From Streptomyces griseus subsp. griseus (GTDB lineage: Bacteria > Actinomycetota > Actinomycetes > Streptomycetales > Streptomycetaceae): 64,000 nucleotides of DNA. Under the pieces are notes generated by a model. The model searched no databases, was not told where the DNA came from, and saw nothing but the letters and a program-made list of their open reading frames with translations. A program made the translations under genes and the position numbers. Positions 25,908 through 34,205 of this stretch are shown here, in pieces. Each line of letters begins with the position of its first letter. The first letter of the stretch is position 1. The stretch is taken from contig NZ_JOJE01000011.1 in the NCBI RefSeq assembly GCF_000720255.1, forward strand, positions 186,001-250,000, given 5' to 3'.

Positions 25908-27041
25908 TCAGCCGAGGGGGTGCGCCGCCAGCAGGTCGCCCAGGGCTTCCTCGTGGGCCGAGGCCGGGCCGAGGGTCAGCTCCAGGTGCTTGGCCCAGGC
26001 GTGGTACCGGTGCAGCGGGTACTCCACGTCCGCACCGAACCCCCCGTGCAGGTGCTGTGCCGTCTGCACGATCCGCCGTACGCCGTCCGCCGCCCAGATC
26101 TTCGCCACGGCGACATCACCGGAGGCGGGCAGTGCTCCGGGCGCCCCGGAGGCGATCCGCCACGTGGCCTGCCACAGGGTGGCCTCCATCGCCCGCAGGT
26201 CGATGTACCGGTCGGCGGCCTGCACGGCGACGGCCTGGAAGGTCGCGACGGGGAACCCGAACTGCTCCCGCTCACCGGTGTACTCACCGGTCATCCGCAG
26301 CACGTTCTCACCCAGCCCCAGCGCCAGCGCACACGTCCCGGTGGTCAGCAGCTCCCGCAGCCACTCCCACGCGCCGTCGGCCTCGATGACGCTCCGGCCG
26401 GCGATCCGCGCCGACTCCAGCCGCAGTTCGCCGAGGCGCTCACCGGTGGTGGAGACCTGCTCGCCGAGCACGACCCCCTCGTGCACACGGGGGACCAGGG
26501 CGAGAACGCTCCGGTCGTCACCGGTGTGGGCGGGCACGAGGACGAAGTCGGCGTTGTGTGCCCAGGGAACCGCCGTCTGCACCCCGTCCAGCACCCACGC
26601 CCCGCCCTCCTGACGCGCGGTCACCGCCAGCTCGGCGGGATCATGACCGGTACGGCCGTGCGCGGCGACGGTCAGCACGACCTCGCCCCGCCCCGCCCGG
26701 GCCAGCAGTTCCGCCCTCAACTCTTCACCACCGTAGGCCTGTACGGCGGCGGCCGCCGCACTGTTCTCCAGCAGCGGCACCCGCGCCAGCACCTTCGCCG
26801 CCTCGCGCAGCACCAGGCACAGCGCGATGGCGTCGAGGCCCGCCCCGCCGAACTCCTCATCGAGCAGCAGACTCAGCAGATCCGCGTCGGTGAGCCTGGC
26901 CCACAGCGCCCGGTCGAAGTCGTCGGCCACGGCTCCCCGGGTGCGCGAGGGACTGGGCACCCCGTCGGGCGCGACCCCGGCGAACACCCCGCGCGCCGCC
27001 TCGGCCGCCGCCTGCTGCTCCTCGCTGAAGCTGAAGTCCAC
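25908..27041 (-). CDS. Acyl-CoA dehydrogenase, probably under a KstR-type regulator
   Basis: The 377-residue flavoenzyme oxidises an acyl-CoA to the 2-enoyl-CoA. It begins MDFSFSEEQQAAAEAARGVF. It shows the FAD-binding region (GFPVATFQAVAVQAADRYIDLRA) and the C-terminal HLHGGFGADVEYPLHRYHAWAK. The usual catalytic glutamate is not obvious, as in the partner subunits of alpha2beta2 steroid-side-chain FadE pairs. A TNNAACNNGTTNNA palindrome (27088-27101) sits 47 bp upstream of the ATG. In mycobacteria this is the KstR site of cholesterol genes. The substrate may be a sterol side chain or other bulky acyl-CoA; no partner subunit is adjacent. Confidence 0.9.
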   Translation of the reverse strand: MDFSFSEEQQAAAEAARGVFAGVAPDGVPSPSRTRGAVADDFDRALWARLTDADLLSLLLDEEFGGAGLDAIALCLVLREAAKVLARVPLLENSAAAAAVQAYGGEELRAELLARAGRGEVVLTVAAHGRTGHDPAELAVTARQEGGAWVLDGVQTAVPWAHNADFVLVPAHTGDDRSVLALVPRVHEGVVLGEQVSTTGERLGELRLESARIAGRSVIEADGAWEWLRELLTTGTCALALGLGENVLRMTGEYTGEREQFGFPVATFQAVAVQAADRYIDLRAMEATLWQATWRIASGAPGALPASGDVAVAKIWAADGVRRIVQTAQHLHGGFGADVEYPLHRYHAWAKHLELTLGPASAHEEALGDLLAAHPLG

Positions 27042-27087
27042 GGTCCTGTCCTCCCGGCGGATCCACTGACCTGACGGCCCGTCAAGA

Positions 27088-27101
27088 TAGAACAGGTTCT
27101 A
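27088..27101 (-). promoter_or_regulatory. KstR-type operator
   Basis: TAGAACAGGTTCTA is a 6+6 palindrome with a 2-base spacer that fits the KstR consensus TNNAACNNGTTNNA exactly. Located 47-60 bp before the acyl-CoA dehydrogenase ATG, it would overlap the promoter. No kstR gene is in the window. Confidence 0.65.
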
Positions 27102-27195
27102 GGAGAAGGGAATGCCTTGCGCGGAGCGGCAGGTGGGGCGGCATGCGGAGCGGCTGGCGGGGCGGCATGTGCTCCGCCGGGCGGCTCGGCTCGGC

Positions 27196-28257
27196 TCAGC
27201 GGTCGAAGTCCAGCTCCACCTTCTCCGTCACCGGATGCGACTGGCACGCCAGCACATATCCCGCCTTCGTCTCCTCCCGCTCCAGCGCGAAGTTGCGGTC
27301 CATGCGCACCTCGCCCGAGACCAGGAAGGCCCGGCAGGTGCCGCACACCCCGCCCTTGCAGGCGTAGGGCGCGTCGGGCCGGTTGCGCAGCACGGTGTCC
27401 AGGAGTGACTCCCCGTCCTGCACCGGCCATGTCCCCCCGCGTCCGTCCAGGCGGGCGGTCACCGTGCTGTGGGCGGGTGTCGTGGCGCCGGGTGGGGGAG
27501 CGACGCTGTCCACGTGGAAGATCTCCTCGTGGATCCGGTTCCGGAGCACGCCCAGGTCCCGCAGCGCGCGTTCGGCACCCTGCACCAGTCCGAACGGCCC
27601 GCACAGGAACCAGCCCGCCACCCGCTCCACCGGCAACAGCGCCGGCAGCAGCCCGTTCAACCGCTCCCGGTCGAGCCGCCCCGACGGCAGCCCCGCCTGC
27701 TGCTCCTCCCGGGAGAGCACCGTGACCAGCTGCAACCGCTCCGGGTAGCGGTCCTTCAGGTCGGCGACCTCCTCCAGGAACATCGTCGAGGCGGACGTAC
27801 GGTCGCTGCGGATCAGACAGAACCGGGCGCCGGGCTCGCGCGCCAGCAGCGTCGACATGATCGACAGCACCGGGGTGATCCCGCTGCCGCCGACGATCGC
27901 CGCGTAGACCCCGGGCGCGGGGTCGAGCGTGAACCGCCCCGCGGGTGTCATCACCTCCAGCTCGTCCCCGGCGTTGATCTCCTTGAGGGCGTAGGTCGAG
28001 AAGGCTCCGCCCTCGACCAGCCGCACCCCCACCCGCAGTGTGCTCGGCCCCTCCGCGTCGGGCGCGGGCGCCGGTGAGCAGATCGAGTACGTCCGCCGGA
28101 CGTCCAGCCCGTCGACCACACGCCGCAGGGCGAGATGCTGGCCCGCCGCGTACCGGTACTCCTCGCGCAGCTCGGGCGGCACGGTCAGGGTGAGGGCGAC
28201 GGAGTCGTCGGTGAGCCGGTCCACCCCGGCCACCGGGAGCGGGTGGAAGCGCGCCAT
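27196..28257 (-). CDS. paaE: Phenylacetyl-CoA epoxidase, reductase subunit PaaE
   Basis: The 353-residue electron-transfer subunit passes NADPH electrons to the PaaA di-iron site. The FAD domain (RTYSICSPAP, EEYRYAAGQHL) is followed by the NAD domain (AAIVGGSGITPVLSIMSTLL, FLCGPFGLVQGAERAL). A C-terminal plant-type 2Fe-2S ferredoxin domain has CKGGVCGTCRAFLVSGEVRM and a later CQSHP cysteine. The ATG at 28257 overlaps the paaD stop (TGATG). It is the last gene of paaABCDE. Confidence 0.95.
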   Translation of the reverse strand: MARFHPLPVAGVDRLTDDSVALTLTVPPELREEYRYAAGQHLALRRVVDGLDVRRTYSICSPAPAPDAEGPSTLRVGVRLVEGGAFSTYALKEINAGDELEVMTPAGRFTLDPAPGVYAAIVGGSGITPVLSIMSTLLAREPGARFCLIRSDRTSASTMFLEEVADLKDRYPERLQLVTVLSREEQQAGLPSGRLDRERLNGLLPALLPVERVAGWFLCGPFGLVQGAERALRDLGVLRNRIHEEIFHVDSVAPPPGATTPAHSTVTARLDGRGGTWPVQDGESLLDTVLRNRPDAPYACKGGVCGTCRAFLVSGEVRMDRNFALEREETKAGYVLACQSHPVTEKVELDFDR

Positions 28258-28823
28258 CACAACTCCTTGAAGTGGTCGAAGGGTTCACGGCAGGTCAGAC
28301 AGCGCCGCAGCGCCTTGCACGCGGTGGAGGAGAAGCGGCTGAGCAGCTCGGTCTCGGCGGAGCCGCAGTGCGGGCAGTGAACGGGTTCCGCCGACGCGTC
28401 CAGGGGATCGGCGTACGTGCGCGTCGGGCCCAGGGACAGCGCGACGGGGCCCGACGAGCCCGCCCCCGGCCCTGCCCCGGCCCGCGCTCCGGTGCGCGGG
28501 GGCGCGATCCCGAACTCCCGGAGTTTGCGGCGTCCTTCGGCGGTGATGTCGTCCGTCGACCAGGCGGGCGCGAGGACCGTGCGCACGGTGACCTCCCGCA
28601 CACCGTGCTCGTGCAGCACCCGCTCGATGTCCACCGACATCGCCTCCAGGGCCGGGCAGCCCGTGTACGTCGGGGTCAGTTCCACCTCGACCGCGTCCGC
28701 CCCGCGCACGTGCACCGCGCGCACCACGCCCAGCTCTAGCAGGGTGAGCACCGGCAGTTCGGGGTCGGGCACCGAACCGGCGACCTCGAGGAGCTCCGCC
28801 TCCAGCGGGGTGACCGTCACCAT
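28257..28823 (-). CDS. paaD: Phenylacetyl-CoA epoxidase maturation protein PaaD
   Basis: The 188-residue protein is of the MIP18/DUF59 Fe-S assembly family, thought to help load metal into the epoxidase. It shows GSVPDPELPVLTLLELGVVR and LTPTYTGCPALEAMSVDIERVL. A C-terminal zinc-ribbon-like part has CPHCGSAETELLSRFSSTACKALRRCLTCREPF. ATG 28823 overlaps the end of paaC. The longer frame to 29066 is antisense-free but runs within paaC and is a shadow. Confidence 0.93.
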   Translation of the reverse strand: MVTVTPLEAELLEVAGSVPDPELPVLTLLELGVVRAVHVRGADAVEVELTPTYTGCPALEAMSVDIERVLHEHGVREVTVRTVLAPAWSTDDITAEGRRKLREFGIAPPRTGARAGAGPGAGSSGPVALSLGPTRTYADPLDASAEPVHCPHCGSAETELLSRFSSTACKALRRCLTCREPFDHFKEL

Positions 28824-29539
28824 GACGCCCCCGGGTGGCTGCGGTGCAGGTGCTGCATCTCGGCGAGCATGCGCCCGAAGGGTTCGGTGTGCAGCCCCTC
28901 GCGGCCGGCGCCCGCCGTCCAGGCCCCGGAACGGGGGCCCTCGGGGACGGACAGGGTGGCCCGCCGCAGCACCTCCCCGATGGACTCCAGCCAGTCCCTC
29001 TCCAACGCCTCGCTGTCGACGTCCAGACCCTCCACCGGCCGGAACATCTCGCCGGTGAACCGCCACAGGGCGTCACAGGCCCGCCGCATCCGCTCGTGGC
29101 TGAGCTCCGTGCCGTCGCCGAGCCGCAGGGTCCACTGCTCGGCGTGGTCGCGGTGGTAGGCGACCTCCTTGACCGCCTTCGCGGCGAGCCCGGCGAACGG
29201 CCCGTCCCCGCCCGCGAGGCGCGCGTACAGCAGGTGCTGGTAGGTGGAGAAGTACAGCTGGCGGGCGATGGTGTGGGCGAAGTCGCCGTTCGGCTGCTCC
29301 ACCAACTGGAGGTTGCGGAAGGCCCGTTCCTCACGCAGGTAGGCCAGTTCGTCCTCGTCTCCGACCGTCGAGAGCAGCACGCGGGCCTGGCCCAGCAGGT
29401 CCAGCGCGATGTTGGCGAGGGCGACCTCCTCCTCCAGGACGGGGGCGTGGCCCGCCCACTCCCCGAGGCGGTGGGAGAGCACGAGGGCGTCGTCACCGAG
29501 GGCGAGGGCGGCGGCCGTGGGAAGCGCGGTGGTCGTCAC
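28817..29539 (-). CDS. paaC: Phenylacetyl-CoA epoxidase structural subunit PaaC
   Basis: The 240-residue ferritin-like protein is the inactive partner of PaaA in the epoxidase core. It reads LGDDALVLSHRLGEWAGHAPVLEEEVALANIALDLLGQARVL and continues with ANGDF-like and AYHRDHAEQWTLRLGDGTELSHERM blocks typical of PaaC. The GTG at 29539 overlaps the paaB stop (GTGA) and the 3' end overlaps paaD by 7 bp, so the operon is tightly coupled. Confidence 0.95.
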   Translation of the reverse strand: MTTTALPTAAALALGDDALVLSHRLGEWAGHAPVLEEEVALANIALDLLGQARVLLSTVGDEDELAYLREERAFRNLQLVEQPNGDFAHTIARQLYFSTYQHLLYARLAGGDGPFAGLAAKAVKEVAYHRDHAEQWTLRLGDGTELSHERMRRACDALWRFTGEMFRPVEGLDVDSEALERDWLESIGEVLRRATLSVPEGPRSGAWTAGAGREGLHTEPFGRMLAEMQHLHRSHPGASW

Positions 29540-29823
29540 AGGTGCTGCACCCCGTCCGGGATCTCGTAGAACGTCGGGTGGCGGTACGGCTTGTCGGCGG
29601 CCGGCTCGAAGAAGGGGTCCTTCTCGTCGGGGGAGGACGCCGTGATCGCGGAGGACGGCACGACCCAGATCGAGACGCCTTCACCGCGCCGGGTGTACAG
29701 GTCGCGGGCGTTGCGCAGGGCGAGCTCGGCGTCCGGTGCGTGCAGGCTGCCGGCGTGCGTGTGGGAGAGGCCGCGGCGGGAACGCACGAAGACCTCCCAC
29801 AGGGGCCAGTCGGTGTTCGTCAT
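29536..29823 (-). CDS. paaB: Phenylacetyl-CoA epoxidase subunit PaaB
   Basis: The 95-residue protein [49 protein letters not shown] is a textbook PaaB, needed for full activity and for bridging the PaaAC core. It includes IWVVPSSAI and [27 protein letters not shown]. The ATG overlaps the paaA TGA (ATGA), and its own stop overlaps paaC. Confidence 0.95.
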   Translation of the reverse strand: MTNTDWPLWEVFVRSRRGLSHTHAGSLHAPDAELALRNARDLYTRRGEGVSIWVVPSSAITASSPDEKDPFFEPAADKPYRHPTFYEIPDGVQHL

Positions 29824-30863
29824 GATCGCGTCGCTCCCGTCCCACCGGAGCGGCCGGCGCCGGTGTGTTTGGCCGCGTGGGCCGCGGCGGCCTCCCGTAC
29901 CCAGGCGCCCTCGTCGTGGGCCTGCCTGCGTTGGCTTATCCGCTGTTCGTTGCACGGACCGTTGCCCTTGAGGACCTCCCGGAACTCCGTCCAGTCGATC
30001 GGCCCGAAGTCGTGGTGCCCCCGCTCCTCGTTCCACTTCAGGTCCGGGTCCGGGAGCGTGAGGCCCAGGGATTCGGCCTGGGGGACGCAGATGTCCACGA
30101 AGCGCCGGCGCAGCTCGTCGTTGGAGTGGCGCTTGATCTTCCAAGCCATCGACTGCGCGGAGTGCGCGGACTCGTCGTCGGGCGGGCCGAACATCATCAG
30201 TGACGGCCACCACCAGCGGTTCACCGCGTCCTGCGCCATGGCGTGCTGCTCAGGGGTGCCGCGACTGAGGGCCAGCAGCAGCTCGTAGCCCTGGCGCTGG
30301 TGGAAGGACTCCTCCTTGCAGACGCGGACCATCGCGCGTGCGTACGGGCCGTAGGAGCAGCGGCACAGGGGGACCTGGTTGGTGATCGCGGCACCGTCCA
30401 CGAGCCAGCCGATGGCGCCGACGTCGGCCCAGGTCAGCGTGGGGTAGTTGAAGATCGAGGAGTACTTCTGGCGGCCGGAGTGGAGCTTGTCCAGCAGTTC
30501 CTCGCGGCTGGTGCCCAGGGTCTCGGCCGCGCTGTACAGATACAGCCCGTGTCCCGCCTCGTCCTGGACCTTCGCCATCAGGATGGCCTTGCGGCGCAGC
30601 GAGGGTGCGCGCGTGATCCAGTTGGCCTCCGGCTGCATGCCGATGATCTCGGAGTGGGCGTGCTGTGCGATCTGCCGGACGAGGGTGGCGCGGTAGGCGT
30701 CGGGCATCCAGTCCCGCGGCTCGATGCGCTCGTCGGCTGCCACGGCGGCGTCGAAGGCACGCTGGTACGCGTCGGTGCCTGTGTCGCCCGCTGGGCCCGC
30801 CGTGCCGTCCTGGGCGCCGTACGCCGGTGTGCCGGCCGTCTGGTGCGCGGCTGCTGTCGCCAT
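29820..30863 (-). CDS. paaA: Phenylacetyl-CoA epoxidase catalytic subunit PaaA
   Basis: The 347-residue di-iron oxygenase subunit converts phenylacetyl-CoA to its ring 1,2-epoxide. Metal-site helices are visible: [26 protein letters not shown] (E-x2-H) and [15 protein letters not shown] (E-x2-H). It also carries [32 protein letters not shown]. The N-terminal 30 residues are an Ala/Gly/Thr-rich extension. ATG 30863 has GAGGGGACCAC upstream. It is the first gene of the operon; the ACCGATCGTTCGGT palindrome 44 bp upstream is the likely PaaR site. Confidence 0.96.
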   Translation of the reverse strand: MATAAAHQTAGTPAYGAQDGTAGPAGDTGTDAYQRAFDAAVAADERIEPRDWMPDAYRATLVRQIAQHAHSEIIGMQPEANWITRAPSLRRKAILMAKVQDEAGHGLYLYSAAETLGTSREELLDKLHSGRQKYSSIFNYPTLTWADVGAIGWLVDGAAITNQVPLCRCSYGPYARAMVRVCKEESFHQRQGYELLLALSRGTPEQHAMAQDAVNRWWWPSLMMFGPPDDESAHSAQSMAWKIKRHSNDELRRRFVDICVPQAESLGLTLPDPDLKWNEERGHHDFGPIDWTEFREVLKGNGPCNEQRISQRRQAHDEGAWVREAAAAHAAKHTGAGRSGGTGATRS

Positions 30864-30906
30864 GTGGTCCCCCTCGACCTTTGGGGTCTGCCCGAGCCTT
30901 CTCCCG

Positions 30907-30920
30907 ACCGATCGTTCGGT
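30907..30920 (-). promoter_or_regulatory. Probable PaaR operator in front of paaA
   Basis: ACCGATCGTTCGGT has perfect 5-base arms around TCGT and is the exact reverse complement of the palindrome at 35983-35996. It lies 44 bp before the paaA start. A TTGTCCACA box on the minus strand (30966-30974) and a TTTTCCACA-like sequence at about 30990 lie just upstream. The remaining part of the 305 bp gap to 31169 shows nothing else. Confidence 0.75.
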
Positions 30921-31168
30921 CCGTGCGATTCCATGGTGGGACGGCCGTCGTAAGGTGTCAACCGCTGTGGACAACCTGCGGGCGCGCCTGTGGAAAACCT
31001 CGGGGGCCGGGACGGCCTCATGACCCGGGGCGGCCGCTCTGGCCGGTCGACTGTGAGAAGCGCGACGGGGACTGTGCCGGGCCGGTGGGCCTGAGTACCG
31101 TTCCGTGCGAGCGCCGACGGTGATGTTGCGAGGTCCGCGGGACGGACCGGAACGGGAAACGGGGCGGA

Positions 31169-32143
31169 ATGGACGCTTACGGCGGAACGGACGCCCAGGA
31201 TCACCCGGGCGCCGCGCACGGGCCGCAGCCCCAGCACGACTCGGCCCCGGGCGTTCCCTCGCAGGCCGGCGTTCCCCCGCAGGCCCCGGGCGTTCCCTCG
31301 CAGGCCGGCGTTCCCTCACAGGCCGCCGCCGCTCCCTCGCAGGTCGGCGTTCCCCCAGAGGCCGCCGCCGCTCCCTCGCAGGCCGGCGTTCCGCCAGAGG
31401 CCGCCGGTGTTCCCCCACAGGCCGACCGTCACCACCCCTCGGACCGCGCCGCCGCCCCCTCCCCCGATCCCCCGGCCGCTCCCCCGTTCGACCCTCGTGC
31501 CGGTGTCGCCGCCCTCTCCCCCCGCTACCAGATAGGCGTCGCCCTGGCGCTGGCGGTCGTCGCGGTCACCGTCTGTGCGCACATCGGCATGGTGTTCCTG
31601 CATGTCGCGCCGTCGAACACGGTCACCAAGCGGCACGGCCAGGCCATAGACGACTGGATCTACCCGGAGTTCGAGCAGAACTGGAAGCTGTTCGCGCCCA
31701 ACCCGCTCCAGCAGAACATCGCCGTCCAGGTCCGCGCCCAGGTCAGCTCGCCGAGCGGCGACATCCGCACCACCGGCTGGTACGACCTGTCGGCCGAGGA
31801 CGGCCGGGCCATCGACGGCAACCTGCTGCCCAGCCACACCCAGCAGAACGAGCTGCGCCGGGCCTGGGACTTCTTCGTCGCCACGCACGGCGGCGACAAC
31901 CGCCCGGTGGGGCTGCGCGGCTCCCTGTCCGAGAACTATCTGCGGCGCATCGTGGAGCTGCGTCTGTCCCGCGAGGACGCGACCGGCGAGCACGGCGTCC
32001 TCGAGCGCGTCCAGGTCCGCTCCCGCACCACCAACGTCCGCCCGCCCGCGTGGAGCCGGGAGCAGATCTCGCTGAAGCCGTTCTACCGCGTGCTGCCCTG
32101 GTGGTCGGTCCCGGTGGACGAGGCGAGGGAGGGCGTGGAGTGA
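31169..32143 (+). CDS. DUF5819 family membrane protein with repetitive N-terminus
   Basis: The 324-residue protein starts at ATG 31169. Residues about 25-85 are tandem repeats of the type [18 protein letters not shown], encoded by near-identical 15-18 bp units. One transmembrane helix follows (about 120-141, [23 protein letters not shown]). The extracellular DUF5819 domain has [24 protein letters not shown] and later [10 protein letters not shown]. Its stop overlaps the GTG of the HTTM protein, the usual partner of DUF5819, so they likely act together at the membrane. The function is unknown. Confidence 0.85.
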   Translation: MDAYGGTDAQDHPGAAHGPQPQHDSAPGVPSQAGVPPQAPGVPSQAGVPSQAAAAPSQVGVPPEAAAAPSQAGVPPEAAGVPPQADRHHPSDRAAAPSPDPPAAPPFDPRAGVAALSPRYQIGVALALAVVAVTVCAHIGMVFLHVAPSNTVTKRHGQAIDDWIYPEFEQNWKLFAPNPLQQNIAVQVRAQVSSPSGDIRTTGWYDLSAEDGRAIDGNLLPSHTQQNELRRAWDFFVATHGGDNRPVGLRGSLSENYLRRIVELRLSREDATGEHGVLERVQVRSRTTNVRPPAWSREQISLKPFYRVLPWWSVPVDEAREGVE

Positions 32144-33453
32144 ATCGCTTCGCCATGTCGGTCTCCGCCGCCATCGCCCGGGTCACCGAAGCCGCGTTCG
32201 GTCCGTACCAGACCGCCGTCATCCGTATCGGCTTCAGCGCGACCTGGTTGCTGTTCCTGTTGCGTGAGCTGCCGCACCGCGCGGAGCTCTACGGGCCCGA
32301 CGGACCGTGGAGCTGGGACCTCGCCCAGCAACTGACCGGGGCCAACGGCGCCTTCACCGTTCTGATGTGGTCGGACGGGCGGCTCTGGTTCGAGATCGTC
32401 TACGTGCTCGCCCTCCTGTCGAGCGCGCTGCTGCTGCTGGGCTGGCGTACCCGCACGATGTCCGTGGTGTTCATGGTCGGCGTGCTGTCGCTGCAGAACC
32501 GCAGTGTCTTCGTCGGGGACGGCGGTGACAACGTCCTGCACCTGATGTCGATCTACCTCGTCTTCACGCGCTGCGCCCAGGTGTGGTCGCTCGACGCGCG
32601 GCGCGAGCGGCTCGCGGGTCAGGCACGCGCGCGTGGGGAGCGGGTGGTGGACCGGGTGGGGCCGGCGCTGTGGGCCGTGCTCGGGCTGGTGCTGCTCGCG
32701 GCGACGCTCGCCGGGAAGCTGGGTGAGAACTGGCTGTCGGACGTGGACGACTCGGGCCGGTCGGCTCCGGTCGGTCTGGTCATGGCCTTCGCCGCGGGGA
32801 TCGGCGGGCACGGACTGCTGCCGACGATCCTGTGGGGCATGTGGGCGGCGCAGGCCCTGTGGTGGATCGTCGGGCGCCGCGCGAAGACCGCCGAGCCGCG
32901 CATCCTGCTCGACGTGATCGCCAACATCGTCCACAACGGCGCGCTGCTGGTGATCATGGCCGAGGCCTGTCTGATCTACGCCACGGCCGGCTGGTACAAG
33001 ATCCAGGGCTCACGCTGGCAGGACGGCACCGCCGTCTACTACCCGCTGCACCTCGACTACTTCTCGCCCTGGCCCGCCCTCGCCGACCTGCTCTCCGCCA
33101 GCGGCACGCTCGTGATGCTCGTGACCTACGGGACGGTCGTCGTGCAGGTCGCCTTTCCGTTCACCCTGTTCAACCGGCGGGTCAAGAACGTCCTGCTGGC
33201 CGTCATGATGACCGAGCACGCGGTGATCGCGGTGGTGCTCGGGCTGCCGTTCTTCTCCCTGGCGATGATCACGGCGGACGCGGTCTTCCTTCCCACGTCG
33301 TTCGTGCGCCGTCTGGGCGGATGGGCGGCACACGCGCGTGGACGGCTGTTTCCACGCTTCCCACGCTTTCCACGCGACGGTCGCACGGCATCGCCACAGG
33401 ACCCGGCCACCCCGGAGAACCCCGAGCACGCGCCCGTAGGCTTCACCACATGA
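32140..33453 (+). CDS. HTTM domain multi-pass membrane protein
   Basis: The 437-residue protein is of the HTTM (horizontally transferred transmembrane) family, related to the membrane part of vitamin K-dependent gamma-carboxylase. It has about 8-10 hydrophobic helices. Characteristic blocks are FGPYQTAVIRIGFSATWLLFLLREL, ALLLLGWRTRTM, NRSVFVGDGGDNVLHLMSIYLVF and TAGWYKIQGSRWQDGTAVYYPLHLDYF. The GTG overlaps the DUF5819 stop (GTGA) and the stop overlaps the methyltransferase ATG. No carboxylase substrate is evident; the role is unknown. Confidence 0.88.
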   Translation: MNRFAMSVSAAIARVTEAAFGPYQTAVIRIGFSATWLLFLLRELPHRAELYGPDGPWSWDLAQQLTGANGAFTVLMWSDGRLWFEIVYVLALLSSALLLLGWRTRTMSVVFMVGVLSLQNRSVFVGDGGDNVLHLMSIYLVFTRCAQVWSLDARRERLAGQARARGERVVDRVGPALWAVLGLVLLAATLAGKLGENWLSDVDDSGRSAPVGLVMAFAAGIGGHGLLPTILWGMWAAQALWWIVGRRAKTAEPRILLDVIANIVHNGALLVIMAEACLIYATAGWYKIQGSRWQDGTAVYYPLHLDYFSPWPALADLLSASGTLVMLVTYGTVVVQVAFPFTLFNRRVKNVLLAVMMTEHAVIAVVLGLPFFSLAMITADAVFLPTSFVRRLGGWAAHARGRLFPRFPRFPRDGRTASPQDPATPENPEHAPVGFTT

Positions 33454-34205
33454 CCGACTCCGTGAGTGCCTGGCACCGGCTCGTCGACTCCTGTGTGCTG
33501 CTCGACGGCTTCCACGCCCTCAAGCACGCCCTGCGCTTCGGCGCCGTCGTCCCGGTGGCGGTCACCACCGACCGGCGGGCGGCGCTCGCTCTCGCCGACG
33601 ATCTCGCGCCGGACGTACACGCGAGCCTGAACGCGCTCCTGACGGAGGTCCCGGAGGCCACGTACGCGGCCCTCGTCCCGCGCCCGCACCCCACCGCCGT
33701 GGCCGCGCTGGCCGTGCGGCCCTCCCGGCTGGCCCATCTCGACCGGCTGGGCCACACGCCTCGGCCCGCGCCCGTCATCGTCTTGGACAACCCGCGCAAC
33801 CTGGGCAACACGGGGGCCGTGATCCGGCTGGCGGCCGGTTTCGGTGCGACCGGAGTCGTCACCACCGGCACCCTCGATCCCTGGCACCCCACCGTGGTGC
33901 GCGGCGGGGCGGGGCTGCACTTCGCGACCGCCGTCGAGCGGCTGACGGTGGCGGAACTACCGTCCGGGCCGCTGTTCGCGCTCGACCCGGAGGGCGACGA
34001 CATCCGGGGCGTGAAGCTTCCGGACGACGCCGTCCTCGCGTTCGGCTCGGAGCGCAGCGGGCTGTCGGCGGAGCTGCGCGGGCGCACCGACCACCTGCTG
34101 GCCCTGCCGATGCGCCCCCAGGTCTCCAGCTACAACCTCGCGACCAGCGTGGCCATGACGCTGTACCACTGGAGCGCCACCGGGGGCGCCCCTGCGGCCT
34201 CCTAG
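33450..34205 (+). CDS. SpoU/TrmH family RNA 2'-O-methyltransferase
   Basis: The 251-residue SPOUT-fold enzyme methylates a ribose in tRNA or rRNA with SAM. All three motifs are present: VIVLDNPRNLGNTGAVIRLAAGFGA (motif 1), LAFGSERSGLS (motif 2) and LPMRPQVSSYNLATSVAMTLYHW (motif 3, the knot). The ATG overlaps the HTTM stop (ATGA). It is convergent with paaN, the two 3' ends overlapping by 4 bp. The RNA target cannot be told from sequence. Confidence 0.93.
   Translation: MTDSVSAWHRLVDSCVLLDGFHALKHALRFGAVVPVAVTTDRRAALALADDLAPDVHASLNALLTEVPEATYAALVPRPHPTAVAALAVRPSRLAHLDRLGHTPRPAPVIVLDNPRNLGNTGAVIRLAAGFGATGVVTTGTLDPWHPTVVRGGAGLHFATAVERLTVAELPSGPLFALDPEGDDIRGVKLPDDAVLAFGSERSGLSAELRGRTDHLLALPMRPQVSSYNLATSVAMTLYHWSATGGAPAAS

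Noticed and set aside
31105..32139. Upstream part of the long plus-strand frame ending at 33453
   Set aside because: It overlaps the DUF5819 gene in another frame and is a shadow. The HTTM protein starts at GTG 32140, coupled to the DUF5819 stop.
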